Part shown: positions 22,878 to 34,407 of the stretch, piece by piece
Numbering within the stretch: the first letter of the stretch is position 1
Layout of the letters: the number at the start of each line of letters is the position of its first letter
Assembly (NCBI RefSeq): GCF_001625215.2
Contig: NC_030386.2
Coordinates: 19,438,545 to 19,502,544 of the forward strand
Length of the DNA: 64,000 nucleotides
Direction: 5' to 3'
Source: Daucus carota subsp. sativus
Taxonomy: Eukaryota; Streptophyta; Magnoliopsida; Apiales; Apiaceae
Notes under the pieces: model-generated
The model's database searches: none
The model's input: only the letters and a program-made list of their open reading frames with translations
What the model was told of the DNA's origin: nothing
Program-made: the position numbers and the translations under genes

Positions 22878-25832
22878 TATTTGAGTGCGAGAAGGAATCA
22901 AGCAAACCAATAATTTTTATAATTGATGGAGAGAAAGAGATTCCTCTTAAATCTCTTTTGTACTTTTTCCATAAATATTAATTAAAAGAAGACATAAAAA
23001 GAAATCCTTGTCCATATTGGCAGATTATTGAGAATTTTAGATGTGATCGAGAAAACTCCTAAAAAGTAATGATTTACAAGTTGATTTCGAATATGAGATT
23101 TATGACCTACTCATCAAATGGTCTGAAATTCACTAACCATATGAGTAACAACGAATTAAATTGTTAAATGAAAGGATCCATTCACTTATCAAATTCATGT
23201 TCATGACAATGAAATTAAAGAGGGAACATTGTTCAAAACTCTTGGCTAATGGAACATGTGATTTTCAAATATTTTATCCTTTTAGAGGTGTTCAAGGTTT
23301 TGTGTTCACCCCTCGATGCATAGATTAAGGGGATGACCTTTCAACATTTGGATTGGTTTTAGAAAGATACGAAGAAGGTCCTGAATGTGTTGAATTTAAT
23401 TGCATATTCTATATGTTCTCAAAGAAAGACAATGATGTCAACGATGATTACACTCTTACCGATGTAAATAGGTATGTTAGTCAACCAATCACTTGCAAAG
23501 ATCTTTTGCCTTGGCTGGATTTGATGGATAATAACAGTCCATTTTTTTTGGGTGGAGTACTCTTAGAGGTGGCAATTGTTTTGTTTCGTGTATTTTCGTG
23601 TACTCGTAGGCGAAACTCGTATCCGTCTGTTATTAATTTTGTGTACTTAATTTGAAACCCGTATCCGATCTGAAATGTTTCGTGTATATTATATATAAAA
23701 ATATTAATATAATTTTAATCAAAAAATAGTTTTAATATAATTCTACTAACTATGAATGATATATTTATGCTTGCATACGATTCTCTACAATTTTTTTTTT
23801 GATGATGAGAATGAATCTCAACGAATATGAAGCGGTAATTTACCGTGATAATTCTTTCATTCAAGAAAGTTTATCATCTAACCATCAGACATGCAAGATG
23901 ACCGGGGAAATTTAGATAATAAAACTTTAATGTCCGAAAAGAAAAACCTGTCTTCTTCCAAGCATCCTGAAAATATAAACAAAGGAAACAAGGAGAATAT
24001 AAGTCCATATATAACTGATTATATATATTATTAAAAAAATAAAAGATAATATGTCCAATAATCAATAATTATTAACATCATGTGTGTATCATTCAAGTAG
24101 TGAAAAGGAAATTAAAAAAAGTCTCAACCAAAGGTGGATCTTTGGTGAGACACTAATGAATAAGAAAATATACCGAAGATATAACGTAACAATTATTAAC
24201 AAGCCAACAAAGTAGCACATAATTGCAGCCAACAAAGTGGCACATAATTGCCTCTTACAAAGCCAAAAATATGACATCAATCATAGTCACCCATAAATGA
24301 TACATAAATAGCCATCAATAGAGGCACAATTAACACACTAACTGATTTAAATGTGAAGCAATACATTTCCAAAAAAATTCAAATAATTTCCATTTATACA
24401 AAAGAATCAACTTGAATGAGATAAAAGAAATTCTAATTGAGGAAATTAAAATATTTATATGAAGTCCTTAGAGTCTAAGTATAACATCAATCAATAAATA
24501 TAATATAACAATTATTAAAAAGGATATTATAACAATTACTAAAAAGGTTAATATCAAAAGTTAAAAAATGAAAAAAAAAGTCAATCACTATTTAAGAAAA
24601 AATTACATGATACAATTACTCTTTATATCAATCAGAATAATTAAAATTAAATGCAGACAAATTAAACTGAAAATTAAATACAATTCTACAAAACTGAAAT
24701 CTTAAATTATATCAAAATTTTAGTCAAAAATATTACAACCGCAAACCACCACCGCGAACCACCGTTAAACCACCACCGTTTACCCGATATGTAAAATCTC
24801 GTAAAAAACATGTTAACAGTAAATCAAAAACCTATATTTGGTTGTGGTTGCATAGAATTCAATCTTACGCAAGGAAATATCAAAATACAAAGGATATAAT
24901 TTAGGAATAATAATAGAAAGATTTGATGCATCTATCTAAATTATCAACGGATCACGTAAACAAGTAAGATTGTGAATTAGAAAAAGTACACCTTAATTTT
25001 GTGGAGTATATTCACACAAAATGAGTCGTTTTCAAATATGATCAGTCCTTTAAAGATGTCCTTGCAGATGTCGGAGAGAAGATCGATATCCGGATATTTG
25101 ATTCGGTTGAAAACACAAATCGGATGGATGAGAATTGAAAGTGTGAATAAGAGAGCAAAAGAGATCAAATCATGTTATACTAAAAGTTTTTATATATACA
25201 CACAAAAATATATGTATTTTTTGGGCGAGATGCACAAATGAGACAGAGAGAGTCCTACCTTTGGAGAGATCATCCGCGGGAGACAGTTCCTCGTGGCGAT
25301 CACTTTAGTTTCATCATTCTCCTCTTTCTTCATGAAATCAAACAAACCACGATCGCTACTCTCGTAATTTGGATGATTTCGATTTTGAAAAATATGACTA
25401 TCGTGAATTTTAGCCGGTCATGGAATTCAAAAAAAAAATGATGATTGATGTTCGATGCTACTATACTTCTTTGTTTTCAAAAACTATAACATCGCACAAT
25501 TCTCTACAAATTTGTTAATGTGTCTATGATATATATCTACATATACATATAAATATATATATTTTACACAATTATATATTTAATATATTATAACATATAT
25601 ATAATACAAATTATTTACAAATATTTCGTGTACTTTCGTTTCGTGTACCCAAAATGAAACCCATATCCGACACGATATCTATCGTGTAATTTCGTGTTCG
25701 TGTACTTTCGTGTATCAAAAATTAAAACGCATATCCATTTTTTTCGTGTCGTTTCATTTCATGTTAGCGTGTTACGTGTCAAATTGCCGAGCCTAAGTAC
25801 TCTATATGACGCTTGATATATTTCAGATTTAG
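22878..25832 (+). pseudogene. Second BTB/BACK gene, dead and split by hAT element
   Basis: The segment starts with IFECEKESSKPIIFIIDGEK, matching exon 9 of the upstream gene, but meets an in-frame TAA after FHKYN-like codons. It continues with deletions through recognisable BACK pieces (YDLLIKWSEIH, LNERIHSLIKFMFMT). From 23280 it holds the C-terminal POB1/LRB-type domain (GVQGFVF, GLVLERYEEG, VNRYVSQPITCKDLLPWLDL). A 2.2-kb hAT element at 23564-25795 splits the last codons; after it the frame resumes as LYMTLDIFQI and stops at 25830-25832. This copy has the C-terminal region that the upstream copy lacks. The N-terminal VAP part was not seen here. Confidence 0.8.
23564..25795. mobile_element. 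hAT-type non-autonomous element, 2.2 kb
   Basis: The ends TAGAGGTGGCAATTG and CAAATTGCCGAGCCTA are inverted. The 8-bp target duplication AGTACTCT is exact (23556-23563 and 25796-25803). Subterminal regions repeat TTCGTGTAC/CGTATCCG words. The interior is AT-rich, with no transposase reading frame. It lies in the last codons of the second BTB gene. Confidence 0.92.
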
Positions 25833-26152
25833 TTTGTAGAATAATAGACTTTATATGAAGAGTTGTAGACCACTTTAGGATTGTGTATGTTTAATTGTTG
25901 AAGATGGAATGTTATATGTTTTTTATTGTAGTGGACCTGGAAAAATAGCATGTTAATATATGTTACATATAAATTTCCTGTTATCCTCCATATTTGACTG
26001 AGATACTGTTGTACTGGGACTCCATGAGAAGTGAATTTTGATTGTGAAAAGTATTTGGCTTGGTTTCCGAATGTACATGTTTTATGTTTTATGACGATTT
26101 ATTTGACTATGATTTCACATAAGGAAATATTGTATACTATTCTCTGTTTTAT
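25833..26152. other. Flank of dead BTB gene
   Basis: No gene is supported. It may be the former 3' untranslated region of the second BTB copy; AATGTTATATG and TTTTATGTTTTATG words are present, but no clear signal. Confidence 0.4.
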
Positions 26153-27873
26153 GACTTAATGCCCTTTTACCCTCAATGTTTATGGGTGTGTCTTGATACG
26201 TATATGGTCTCAATAATTTAATTCGGTCGATTCAATCCTCCAAGTATCTGTTATGTCTTGATTAACCCTTAAACCGAGAAAGAGTGATAAAACGGTACAT
26301 AAAGGCGGAGAAAAGTTGACAATTCACAACCATTTATTCCGGTACGAGGGTAACACGGTACATAAAACGAATACTTTGATGATTAAATTGGTTGAGTTAA
26401 AATATCGAGGGCTAATCAGTACACCCCTAAACTTCAAGAGTTAAAAGGTCTTGCAAGTTATAGTATCTAAATGTCTGAATATTTTGGGTAGATAAAAGTT
26501 ACCTTATCATGACACCAGAATTTATGTAACCAACATACAGGTTTCTAACATTAAACTGAAATCAAGGTTGACAACATAAAGGTTGCACAATCAGTATTTT
26601 AAGTGTGACTTAGACAAGTTGCTGTAGTTGATGGTGAATTAAATAATGAACCATTATTCCTCTGAAATTTCATGACTATGTCCCAATTTTGTGGTTGAGT
26701 TTATAAATGCAAGAGTTGTTGACCATATGAACACTCAAACATACTCAGAAAAACGATGTCAAAACTAATTCTTTCTTTTTCAATTAACACCTCATTCAAT
26801 ATATATCTGAAAATTTTGAAATATAATCAATTGTGTAACTATATGCAGGGTATTCAAGGGAGAAAAGAAAAAACCAGAAGCCTATTTGATAAGGTTCAAC
26901 TATCTATTTCAGCATATGACACGGCATGGGTTGCGATATAGGTCGCTTCTCCTCATGATTTCACAGGCTCCTTGCTTCTCCAATTGTGTGGATTGGATAT
27001 TAAACAACCAACTAAATGATGACTCCTCAGATCTTCCTCGTCAAAATGTATAATGCTTTCATCTACATTAGCATGTATTATTGCACCTAAGCGATGGGGC
27101 GTGGGTTAGAAACACATCAATAGAGGTGTATATTTAACTAATTTTCCTATCTGCATTGTCAGTCCGCTATATCTATTTGTGTCAAAGACGAGACTCGTTT
27201 TGTAGGTACACATTTTCTTGATTATTATTGTTATGCTACTGATGACAATCAACATGCACCAATGGGTTTTTACATCATTTTTTCAAGAATGCTTGAGTAT
27301 TCATATGGTCTTGTTTAATCTTGAAATGATAAACCCGACTACAAAATTGGGACATAATCATGAAATTTCAGAGTAAGAATGGTTCATTATTTAATTCACC
27401 GTCGACTACAGCAGTTTCTCTAAGTCACACTCAAGATACTGGTTGTGCAGCCTTTGTGTTGGCAACTTTGATTTCTATTGCATGTCAGCAACCTGCATAT
27501 TTGCTACATATCTTTTGGTGTCATGATAGAGTAACTTTTATCTACCACGAAAAATCAAAAATTCAGATAATATAACTTGCAAGACCTTTTAACCCTTAAA
27601 ATTTGGGGGTGTACCGATTAACCCTCGATATTTTAACTCGACCGATTTAACCCTTAAAATATTCGTTATGTACCGAATAACCCTCGTACCCGAATAAATA
27701 TTTCTGAATTATCAAGTTTGCCTCTCTGTTATATAACATTTTTTTGGCTCCATCCCGGCATGAGGGCTAATCAAAACATAACAGATACTTAGAGGGTTAG
27801 ATCAGCCGAGTTAAAATATTTAGGCCGAATTGGTACATACCCCAAATATTGAGGGTGAAAAGGGCATTAAGCC
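26153..27873. mobile_element. Pack-MULE-like foldback element
   Basis: Two inverted arms of about 555 bp (26153-26705 and 27315-27873) begin with CTTAATGCCCTTTTACCCTC and its diverged complement. Flanks TGTTTTAT and TGTTTCAT may be an aged target duplication. The central 610 bp contain a kaurene-synthase-like fragment and no transposase. Long TIRs with a captured host gene piece define Pack-MULEs, but the superfamily is inferred. Confidence 0.7.
26848..27045 (+). pseudogene. Captured ent-kaurene-synthase-like fragment
   Basis: After an acceptor-like TATGCAG, the frame encodes GIQGRKEKTRSLFDKVQLSI and then the landmark SAYDTAWVA of class II/I diterpene synthases. A TAG follows at 26939-26941. 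After a frame change the sequence gives APCFSNCVDWILNNQLND, the next conserved block of kaurene synthases. Both blocks belong to the N-terminal beta/gamma region; no DDxxD catalytic motif is present. It lies wholly inside the foldback element, so it has been moved here and is not functional as an enzyme. Confidence 0.8.
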
Positions 27874-28443
27874 ATGTTTCATTTTTGTTGCCAGTAAAGA
27901 GGCAAAGCTACTCGGTTATTTGAAGTTTTAAGTGGTGCATGGTTAGATGTAGGTGTTTAGTTTAATTTTCTATTGTTGCAAGTATGTGGAAAAATGTTAT
28001 CACACTTATACCTAGTGGACCAGTGACTTTGTGTGTGGTTCCAAGATAATGAAATGTGAGCACAAAACTTATATGCACAAAAATCTTTATAGAAGTTTTA
28101 GAGCTAGTTTAGGCTGTCAATAATTCTTGCTAGTCATTCTAGTCTCGTACATTTCATTGAAAGATAAACCAGCATGCTTGTCTAACTATTAAAATCTACA
28201 GTATTTTTGTGAACAATTTGACAACTTTGCTGCATCATTGGCACAGTTATTGTCCACTGATTTTCCAGTGCATGGTCTAAAAAAAAAATTTACAATATCT
28301 GATTCTATAAGGGAACTCCTCACAACTGCCATCCAGGAAATAGTTACAATTGCTTGTTTTTAGATCATAATCTCTGCTGTGGATTTAAACTGCATTCTGT
28401 ACTTAGTTACCTTAGATTCTGTAGTCTGTACTTAGTCACCTCA
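27874..28443. other. Intergenic DNA
   Basis: No feature is supported. AT-rich, without repeats that reach the neighbouring elements. Confidence 0.5.
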
Positions 28444-28446
28444 TAA

Positions 28447-28804
28447 GAGCATCCACAACGCGGGTGTTTGCAAAGTTGTTTAGTGAGGTGGCAAGGTTGT
28501 TTGCCATTGGAGAAGATTGTTTAGAAAGTTGTTGGCAAAATTTGTTCAATCCAGACAACGGTTGTTTGCAATATTTTAATATTCTTTTATTTAATTTGCT
28601 GGACCTGCCAAGCCCACTGTCATAGATGTGATGTACTAAATAATTATATGCATGGATGCTAGCAACTCTGTGAAGGTTGTTTAGGATTGGAGTGGATTTA
28701 GACTAAAAATCATTAGAGATGACTTGGAAGAGAGAGTTTGTAAAATATTAATTTGAGCTGGAGGATGCAAACACCTTTGCATGTTGTTTGCATTAAACTT
28801 GCTC
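28447..28804. mobile_element. Tourist-like MITE (PIF/Harbinger)
   Basis: The ends GAGCATCCACAACG and the complement of CATTAAACTTGCTC are inverted, with TAA on both sides (28444-28446 and 28805-28807), the 3-bp target of PIF/Harbinger elements. The interior repeats GGTTGTTTGC words. 358 bp, no coding. Confidence 0.75.
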
Positions 28805-28960
28805 TAATGATGCACCTAGAGTCCAAGTATCCCAGATCATGCCTATGTTTAAACTGATCTGAGGTCAGCTACCGTGACAACAATTTGTTACACAATATCT
28901 GCAATAGCGGGTGGACTGCAAATTCTTGTTCTCCAATTCTTGAAAAAACCTTTTTTGTAG

Positions 28961-29396
28961 GGTAACTTTGTACTGCATGATAACGTTTCTGCTGGCTGTC
29001 AGTACATCAAAATCCAATGTTGGAGGGTTCTGTCGCCACAATTCCTCAGCACTACCTGACAACTTTGCAGAATAAAGAAAAATGCACCTCTAGTTTTCCT
29101 GTTTAATTATACGGTTTTTCTATGGTGTGCCCATGGGCACACACTAAGCACCAAAATTTATGAATTTGGATGGTTCTATATATTGGCTTACCATCTTTAA
29201 TAATGGTGGACCCTCCCGCGTATACAACAACCACACCAATCAAAACCCTCCAATTCTATAAATGTTAGTGCTTATCATGTGCCCATGGGCACAGAGTAGA
29301 CAAACCCTTAATTATAAGGGGAGCACTCTCGAATTTGGCAAGCCCTAATTGTGCGGTTACTGCAGTTGAATCAAACCTTCCTTCATGTAAGTTGTC
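28961..29396 (+). pseudogene. Dead TRAPPC6 exon 3 with MITE
   Basis: From the acceptor TTTTTTGTAG the sequence aligns to exon 3 of the TRAPPC6 gene at 31618-31837. It starts GNFVLHDN (GTFVLRDN in the active copy), decays by frameshifts, shares AAAAATGCACCTCTA, and after a 196-bp MITE resumes with ATAAGGGGAGCACTCTCGAA to the same donor CTTCAT/GTAAG. Exons 1 and 2 were not found. With the FRIGIDA-like fragment at 29824 it marks an old duplication of the TRAPPC6-FRL neighbourhood. Confidence 0.85.
29112..29307. mobile_element. MITE with exact 9-bp target duplication
   Basis: TTAATTATA is repeated exactly at 29103-29111 and 29308-29316. The arms are inverted and include GTGCCCATGGGCACA on both sides, itself a palindrome. 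The 9-bp target suggests a Mutator-derived element. It interrupts the dead TRAPPC6 exon. 196 bp. Confidence 0.85.
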
Positions 29397-29823
29397 TTCT
29401 TTTACCATCAGTATAGTATATTTTATATTAATGAATAACAAGAATTTTAAAGAAAAGGGGATGGTTGTCTAAAACTCTTTCCGCGGAAAACTACAATCTC
29501 TATCTTATACAGAAAACAGCCTTTATTACCGGGTAACTGATATAATTTTTTTTGGTTCAGAAAACCTACAACTTATACTTGTTATCATGTTCTTATCGAA
29601 CTTGTCAAATATTTTACTGTAGTTTGTTTCTACATTATTTTTTGTCGACCTTAGAGCCGAGTCATTAGCCACAACAATACCTAAACATCCAGTCATCCAA
29701 TGACTAGTTCACAAGTGCAGAACAAGTGTCTCAAAATTTCTCATTAACAAGTTTGCTGTACAGGTTTCTTAATTTGTTGGAGCCATTTTAAGTCGAGGCA
29801 TTTCTCAAATATATCAGTGAGGA

Positions 29824-30120
29824 TTGAAAGCAGAAAGATGCGAGAAACATGACGATGCAAATGGAGAAAAATCTTCAGCAATTGTTGATTGGATTCAACT
29901 GAATGAGCATGAAAGCCTGAGCCAAAAGTTTCTGAGGCTAAAGGAGAAAGAATTCGATTCAATCAGAATTTCGTGCCAAGAAAGATGCAGGAAGACAAGA
30001 CGAAAGAATCCACCTGTAAAAGAAACAGTTGAGCAAATTTGATTAGTCAATAGTACAACCTAGGCCATGCAATGTTGATTGGTTCATTTGCAGAGATGAG
30101 ATCTTCTATCACTCGGGCAA
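29824..30120 (+). pseudogene. FRIGIDA-like gene fragment
   Basis: The open frame ends with KEKEFDSIRISCQERCRK, matching the coiled-coil module of the array genes (KEKEVDSIRISCEE.CRK). After a stop, 30058-30117 still aligns at the DNA level to the next part (GGCCATGCAATGTTGATTGG, then GCAGAGATGAGATCTTCTAT), which in the active genes encodes the start of the first FRIGIDA repeat. The remainder is gone. It is 4.3 kb upstream of the array, just past the dead TRAPPC6 exon. Confidence 0.8.
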
Positions 30121-30692
30121 AATAATTTGTTCGAAAAAAGAACTCCATAAAAGACTAATATTTTGAAACGGAGGAGGTATCAAGTTGAAACAGTGTATAC
30201 ATTTTCTACATTTTATGTTATAAATAGAATGATATGCTATACTCGAAGTCTACCCCGAATTCCCTTCAAGATTAATGGTGATGAAAATATATCCTCTCTT
30301 TCCATGTCAACTAATTAAATTTTATTAATTATAAGATCAATATATTAAAATTATATGATAGGCAACATATGCATTTCAATAAAAATATATTTAGTAATGC
30401 AAATTTGACGAATTGCAAGTTAACTCCAAAATCGAGTCCGGGACTAAAAAATTTATATGTGTGCTAATTTTGTCCATTTTTATCAAAATTTATTGGCTTT
30501 TTTGTGCTCAAAGTACAAACGTAAGGACAAGGTCAATTACTGAAGATTGCTGATCTTGTGGATCAAATTACTATTATTGTCAGAATAGTTATAAGGATTT
30601 TTAAAAGATTTGTGATTTATTATAAGTGCAATAAATTTTTTACAAGTTTGTATTTGCTCAAAATACATATCATGCAGGAGGAGGAACAGAGA

Positions 30693-31890
30693 ATGGGAAA
30701 GGAAGTATCGGAGAGCTGTCTGGACATTCTGCTTATAGAGACGGTCTCTTCCTATACCAATGGCTTCTATGCTGGCAAACCGGAACTCGTGGCTCAGGCT
30801 GTCGAGGCCATCGGTTATCAGGTTGGAAACCAGCTCTGTGAAAGGTAGGTTTGTTTCCCACGTTTCATCTTACACGCTTAAAAGATGCATTGTCGAGATG
30901 TGTGGAGATGGGCAACAATGTTACGTATCTCAGATTTACGTGTTCTGCATGCATGGATCCCGTGTTCTTAAATTTGAATTCAAAATTTAAAAATGTGCTT
31001 AGCTATTTATGACTTGAATCTAAAATATGAAAGTTTGTGAATTATAAGGCATGATCATAATAGTATTTACTGTGAAAAATTGGATTGTAATTCCTTAGCC
31101 TTTGGAAGACTTGATCTGGCTATCTTGAGTCACTTGCTCTGTAACCTTTGCTACTTAAACTGTCAATTGTTCAAGATGTATGGTTACAGTAAGGGTAGGC
31201 AACAATGCAACATATCAGAACTCTTAAGATTAATCCATATTAGTGAAAATGGATTGACTAGATAAGTGATTGACATGAGTTTCGTATAACATTGGATCAG
31301 AAAGTTTTGCGTTCCATCTTGTTACAGAGGGTTCTGCTGGCAATAAGAATTTTAACTTATGATCCCTATAAATGACTCAACTCATGCTAAGAGTCAGATG
31401 ATTTGATTATCTCGTCGTGTTATTTCTAGGTACACGATGGAGAGGTCACAATTTAGTGATCACCTAGAAGCAATCAAATTTATCTGCACAGACTTCTGGA
31501 TTAAGATCTTCAAGAAGCAGATAGATACCCTGAGGACAGATCATAAAGTGAGTGTTTGTCGCATTGAAGAACTAAAGCTCCTTGACAAAATTCAACTACA
31601 TGACTATTTTCTTGTAGGGTACCTTTGTACTGAGAGATAATCGTTTCCGCTGGATTTCACGGGTGTCAAATCCAATATCAGAGGATTCCGGTGCTACATT
31701 TCCTTCAACACTGCCAGTAAATTTTGCACAATCAAGGAAAATGCACCTCTACTTTCCCTGCGGTATTATAAGGGGAGCACTCTCGAATTTGGCAATTCCT
31801 TGTGCAGTTACTGCAGACATATCAAGCCTTCCTTCATGTAAGTTACATTCTTTCAACTTCAACTTAATTATATACAACATGCAATATTAA
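30693..31890 (+). CDS. TRAPPC6: TRAPPC6/Trs33-like TRAPP subunit
   Basis: Exons: 30693-30844, 31430-31547, and 31618 onward. The start MGKEVSESC is that of plant TRAPPC6; an in-frame ATG at 30672 would add seven residues. Conserved blocks in order: GFYAGKPELVAQAVEAIGYQ, YTMERSQFSDHLEAIKFICT, DFW.K.FKKQID, GTFVLRDNRFRWISRVS, MHLYFPCGIIRGALSNLAI, PCAVTADISSLPS. This is a Bet3-fold subunit of the TRAPP tethering complexes, which act as Rab exchange factors at the Golgi. A perfect donor follows CCTTCAT at 31838, as in the dead copy, but the short last exon (CSFVIRIKA-like in relatives) was not found before 34000. Without splicing the frame continues 17 codons to a stop at 31890. Either the last exon is lost or far away, or the gene is weakened. 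Confidence 0.85.
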
Positions 31891-32109
31891 CCTGGTTTCG
31901 ACCTTCAACTAGTACTTGTTATCATATTTTTATCGAAATGCAGCACAGCATGTCATATGTTTTTCAATAGGGAGTTCTCATTATAGTACTCTTACAATTT
32001 TTTAATGTCTTCTCAAGTAATCAGATCGGATAATCTGATAAACAGGTATATTTACTATCCAAATAAGGCGTGATTAGATATCAAACGGAAGAGATGGATC
32101 ATAACATGT

Positions 32110-32295
32110 CTATATGAGCATCTTCTGAACACGGAACGCTGAAGGAAAAAGATCTGCATTCTTACCCTTCTTTCGACAGCCTGATCCCATGTCAAACAGC
32201 AAAAGATTTATAGGTACCAGGTGTTTCAAGGCTTCACTTCCTCGATGTCTCCCAAGCATGCATGGAGCATATTCATTAGATAGAGGGGACTGCAC
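32110..32295 (-). other. Protein-like open frame, not recognised
   Basis: A 61-codon minus-strand frame with balanced composition (includes EYAPCMLGRHRGSEALKHLV and FDMGSGCRKKGKNADLFPS). It may be an exon with the minus-strand segment at 32635-32813, as both read the same way within 0.5 kb and are GC-richer than the surroundings. No family could be named. Confidence 0.3.
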
Positions 32296-32634
32296 ATTTT
32301 GTTATGTTTTCACATAAAGCACAAGATTTCTCATTGTTTTTGTGTTTTCTGCCTGAGTATGTTAGAATACAAATATGATTCTCGTAAGCCTTCTTCCTAA
32401 CACCTTCATATTTTGGGTATTGGTCACTTAACACCCTTATGGACACGAAGACAAAATATAAATATTAGAAGAAATGGGCTTTCGAGTGAGGGGAATGTTA
32501 GAATACAAATATAATTGGATACCTCGAGATTTTAGAAGAAATGGTCATTAACAAAAGTGCTTGGACAGCTGAAACTTTATCAAGGCACCCATAACCAACA
32601 CTGAGCTGAGCTTGAAATCATACACTTTCCTTTG

Positions 32635-32813
32635 TCAAATTTCAAAACTTTCCTTCGAGGGACGTAGAAAAGCTTGGTTTTCTCTGATTACAACACCAGC
32701 ATTTGCTCTTCTAGGTTTAAGACCTGAGATGGATTTATGTTTTGGGTCCCCTGCATTCTCCGGCAACACTGATGCAGTGCCATCCACTTGAATCACTTGA
32801 GCACTATTATCTT
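32635..32813 (-). other. Terminal-exon-like segment, not recognised
   Basis: On the minus strand, after an AG at the right edge, an open frame reads AQVIQVDGTASVLPENAG, then SISGLKPRRANAGVVIRENQ and AFLRPSKESFEI before TGA (32635-32637). It looks like real coding sequence, with low-bias codons and no low complexity. It is most likely the last exon or a remnant of an unidentified gene. No upstream exon was found in 32814-33890. Confidence 0.35.
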
Positions 32814-33890
32814 CTAATTATTATGCGTCCAACTTCAAGGCCCATCAAATTTTACCTTTCTTGTCATCCAATATACTCTTTATAAGGGATATGTTTTTCA
32901 GAAAAATATTATACATAATATTAAAAAGAGCAAATAGATAAGTGAAAATCAGAAAATTTAGAAAGAATCTACAAAATTTTGTTAAAAAAAATGACATAAA
33001 TTACTGAAATTATTTCAGATATTTTTTGAATTGAAATATCGTTCATACATTATTTGTGAGATATCACTTATATTTAGAGAAATACAACATAACGCAAAAA
33101 CTAAATGAATATCTAATGTGGATCACTCTTAGACTAAAGACTGCTCATGCAAACAATATTGTGTTTTTGAACACGTACAATAATGCAAAAAAACATGTTT
33201 TTATTAGTTCAATTCATCACACAAAATTTTACACCCTAATCATATTAAAAAAATCTATTTAAAATTTAAGGTTCTACAACACAACGTGATTCCGTGATTC
33301 TATTTTAAATATTGATTCTCTCTTGAGCGCAATCCAATATATACAACTTGTTTGTAATTTCACACATTTGAAATTTATTATTTTTGATTACCATTACAAT
33401 CACATTTACAACTATGACTGTATTTTTAAAGACAAGTATTTTTGTAAATTTTTCTATATAATAATTTATAATATAAATTATATATAATCATCTATTATAT
33501 TTTGGGTTTGGGTGAATCAAATTTCAAGTAGGATTCGATAATTTGGATTGAAAATTAAAATTAAAATTTAAATATGAAAATTCAAGTTTAACCGGACCTA
33601 ATTATGTAAAAATAGATCAATTGAATCAGATTTTTTGAACAAGACTTCAAATTTTATTTCAGTTAATAGATAATTTTAAAAATACCTAACCGTCTCATTC
33701 AATTATACATGTTAATTTTGACACGTTTCTTGAGATTTCTTTTAAGTTTAGTTTTATAATTTTTTTTCAAATTTATTTTTCTGAAAAAATTTGATTTTTA
33801 AATCTTTATTTAAATAAAACTAATTTAAAAAAATATTATTAAATAATATTTTATAAAAATGTCGAACTTATAAACAACACGAGTATCTTT
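32814..33890. other. AT-rich intergenic DNA
   Basis: No gene or bounded element is supported. From 33250 to 33880 the sequence is highly AT-rich with repeated AATTTAAAT-like words. Confidence 0.5.
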
Positions 33891-33892
33891 AA

Positions 33893-34170
33893 CCAGAGTA
33901 CTTGTACTGCTTCTGTCCCTCCCATTTCTTATCAAATGGGTTGGGCACGGAGGTTAAGAAATAGATATAAAATAGTGGAAAAGAAGAAGAAAAGTGGGTG
34001 AAGTGGTGGGACCCATTGATTTTTAATCTATAAAAATAAGATAGTGGAATAAAAGTAATGTGAAAAGGAAAGAAAAGTGGAGAAGTGGTGGGACCATTAA
34101 CGAATTGGATAGCACACTCCAAAAAAGAAAGCGTAAAGAAATGGAAGGGAGGGTAAGGAGTAAGTTTTAG
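33893..34170. mobile_element. Decayed Stowaway-related sequence
   Basis: It contains AAAGTGG(G/A)...AGTGGTGGGACC twice (about 33990-34015 and 34073-34098), the complement of interior words of the Stowaway at 11486-11786. Similar words (TTTAACCAG) flank both sides. Terminal repeats are no longer clear. It lies about 240 bp upstream of FRIGIDA-like gene 1 and may be part of its promoter region. Confidence 0.4.
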
Positions 34171-34407
34171 CCAGATATTTTTAACCAGTAGTACAAAAAT
34201 GGGTTCCGACACATGAGTCTGGTGTTAAACGGTATATACAATCATACATCACCAGATATGTCATAGACAATCATACCTCACCAGTTATCGTTTGACTAAA
34301 GGCATCGTTCTCGTTGACGAGCACTCTAGGTATTCTCTCTGTCTCTGAACTCAATATTTATCAATCTATTTGTATACATACGGATTTACTTATGTACACG
34401 TGTGTGT

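Noticed and set aside
24740..24790. Repeated ACCACCACCG tract inside the hAT element
   Set aside because: Too short and irregular for a functional array; no CRISPR-like spacing, and the context is plant nuclear DNA.
27360..27575. 71-codon plus-strand frame in the right arm of the foldback element
   Set aside because: It lies within the terminal inverted repeat and is not conserved as a frame in the left arm.
30140..30185. Stowaway-like end GAAACGGAGGAGGTA
   Set aside because: No opposite end was found within 500 bp, so it is at most a remnant.
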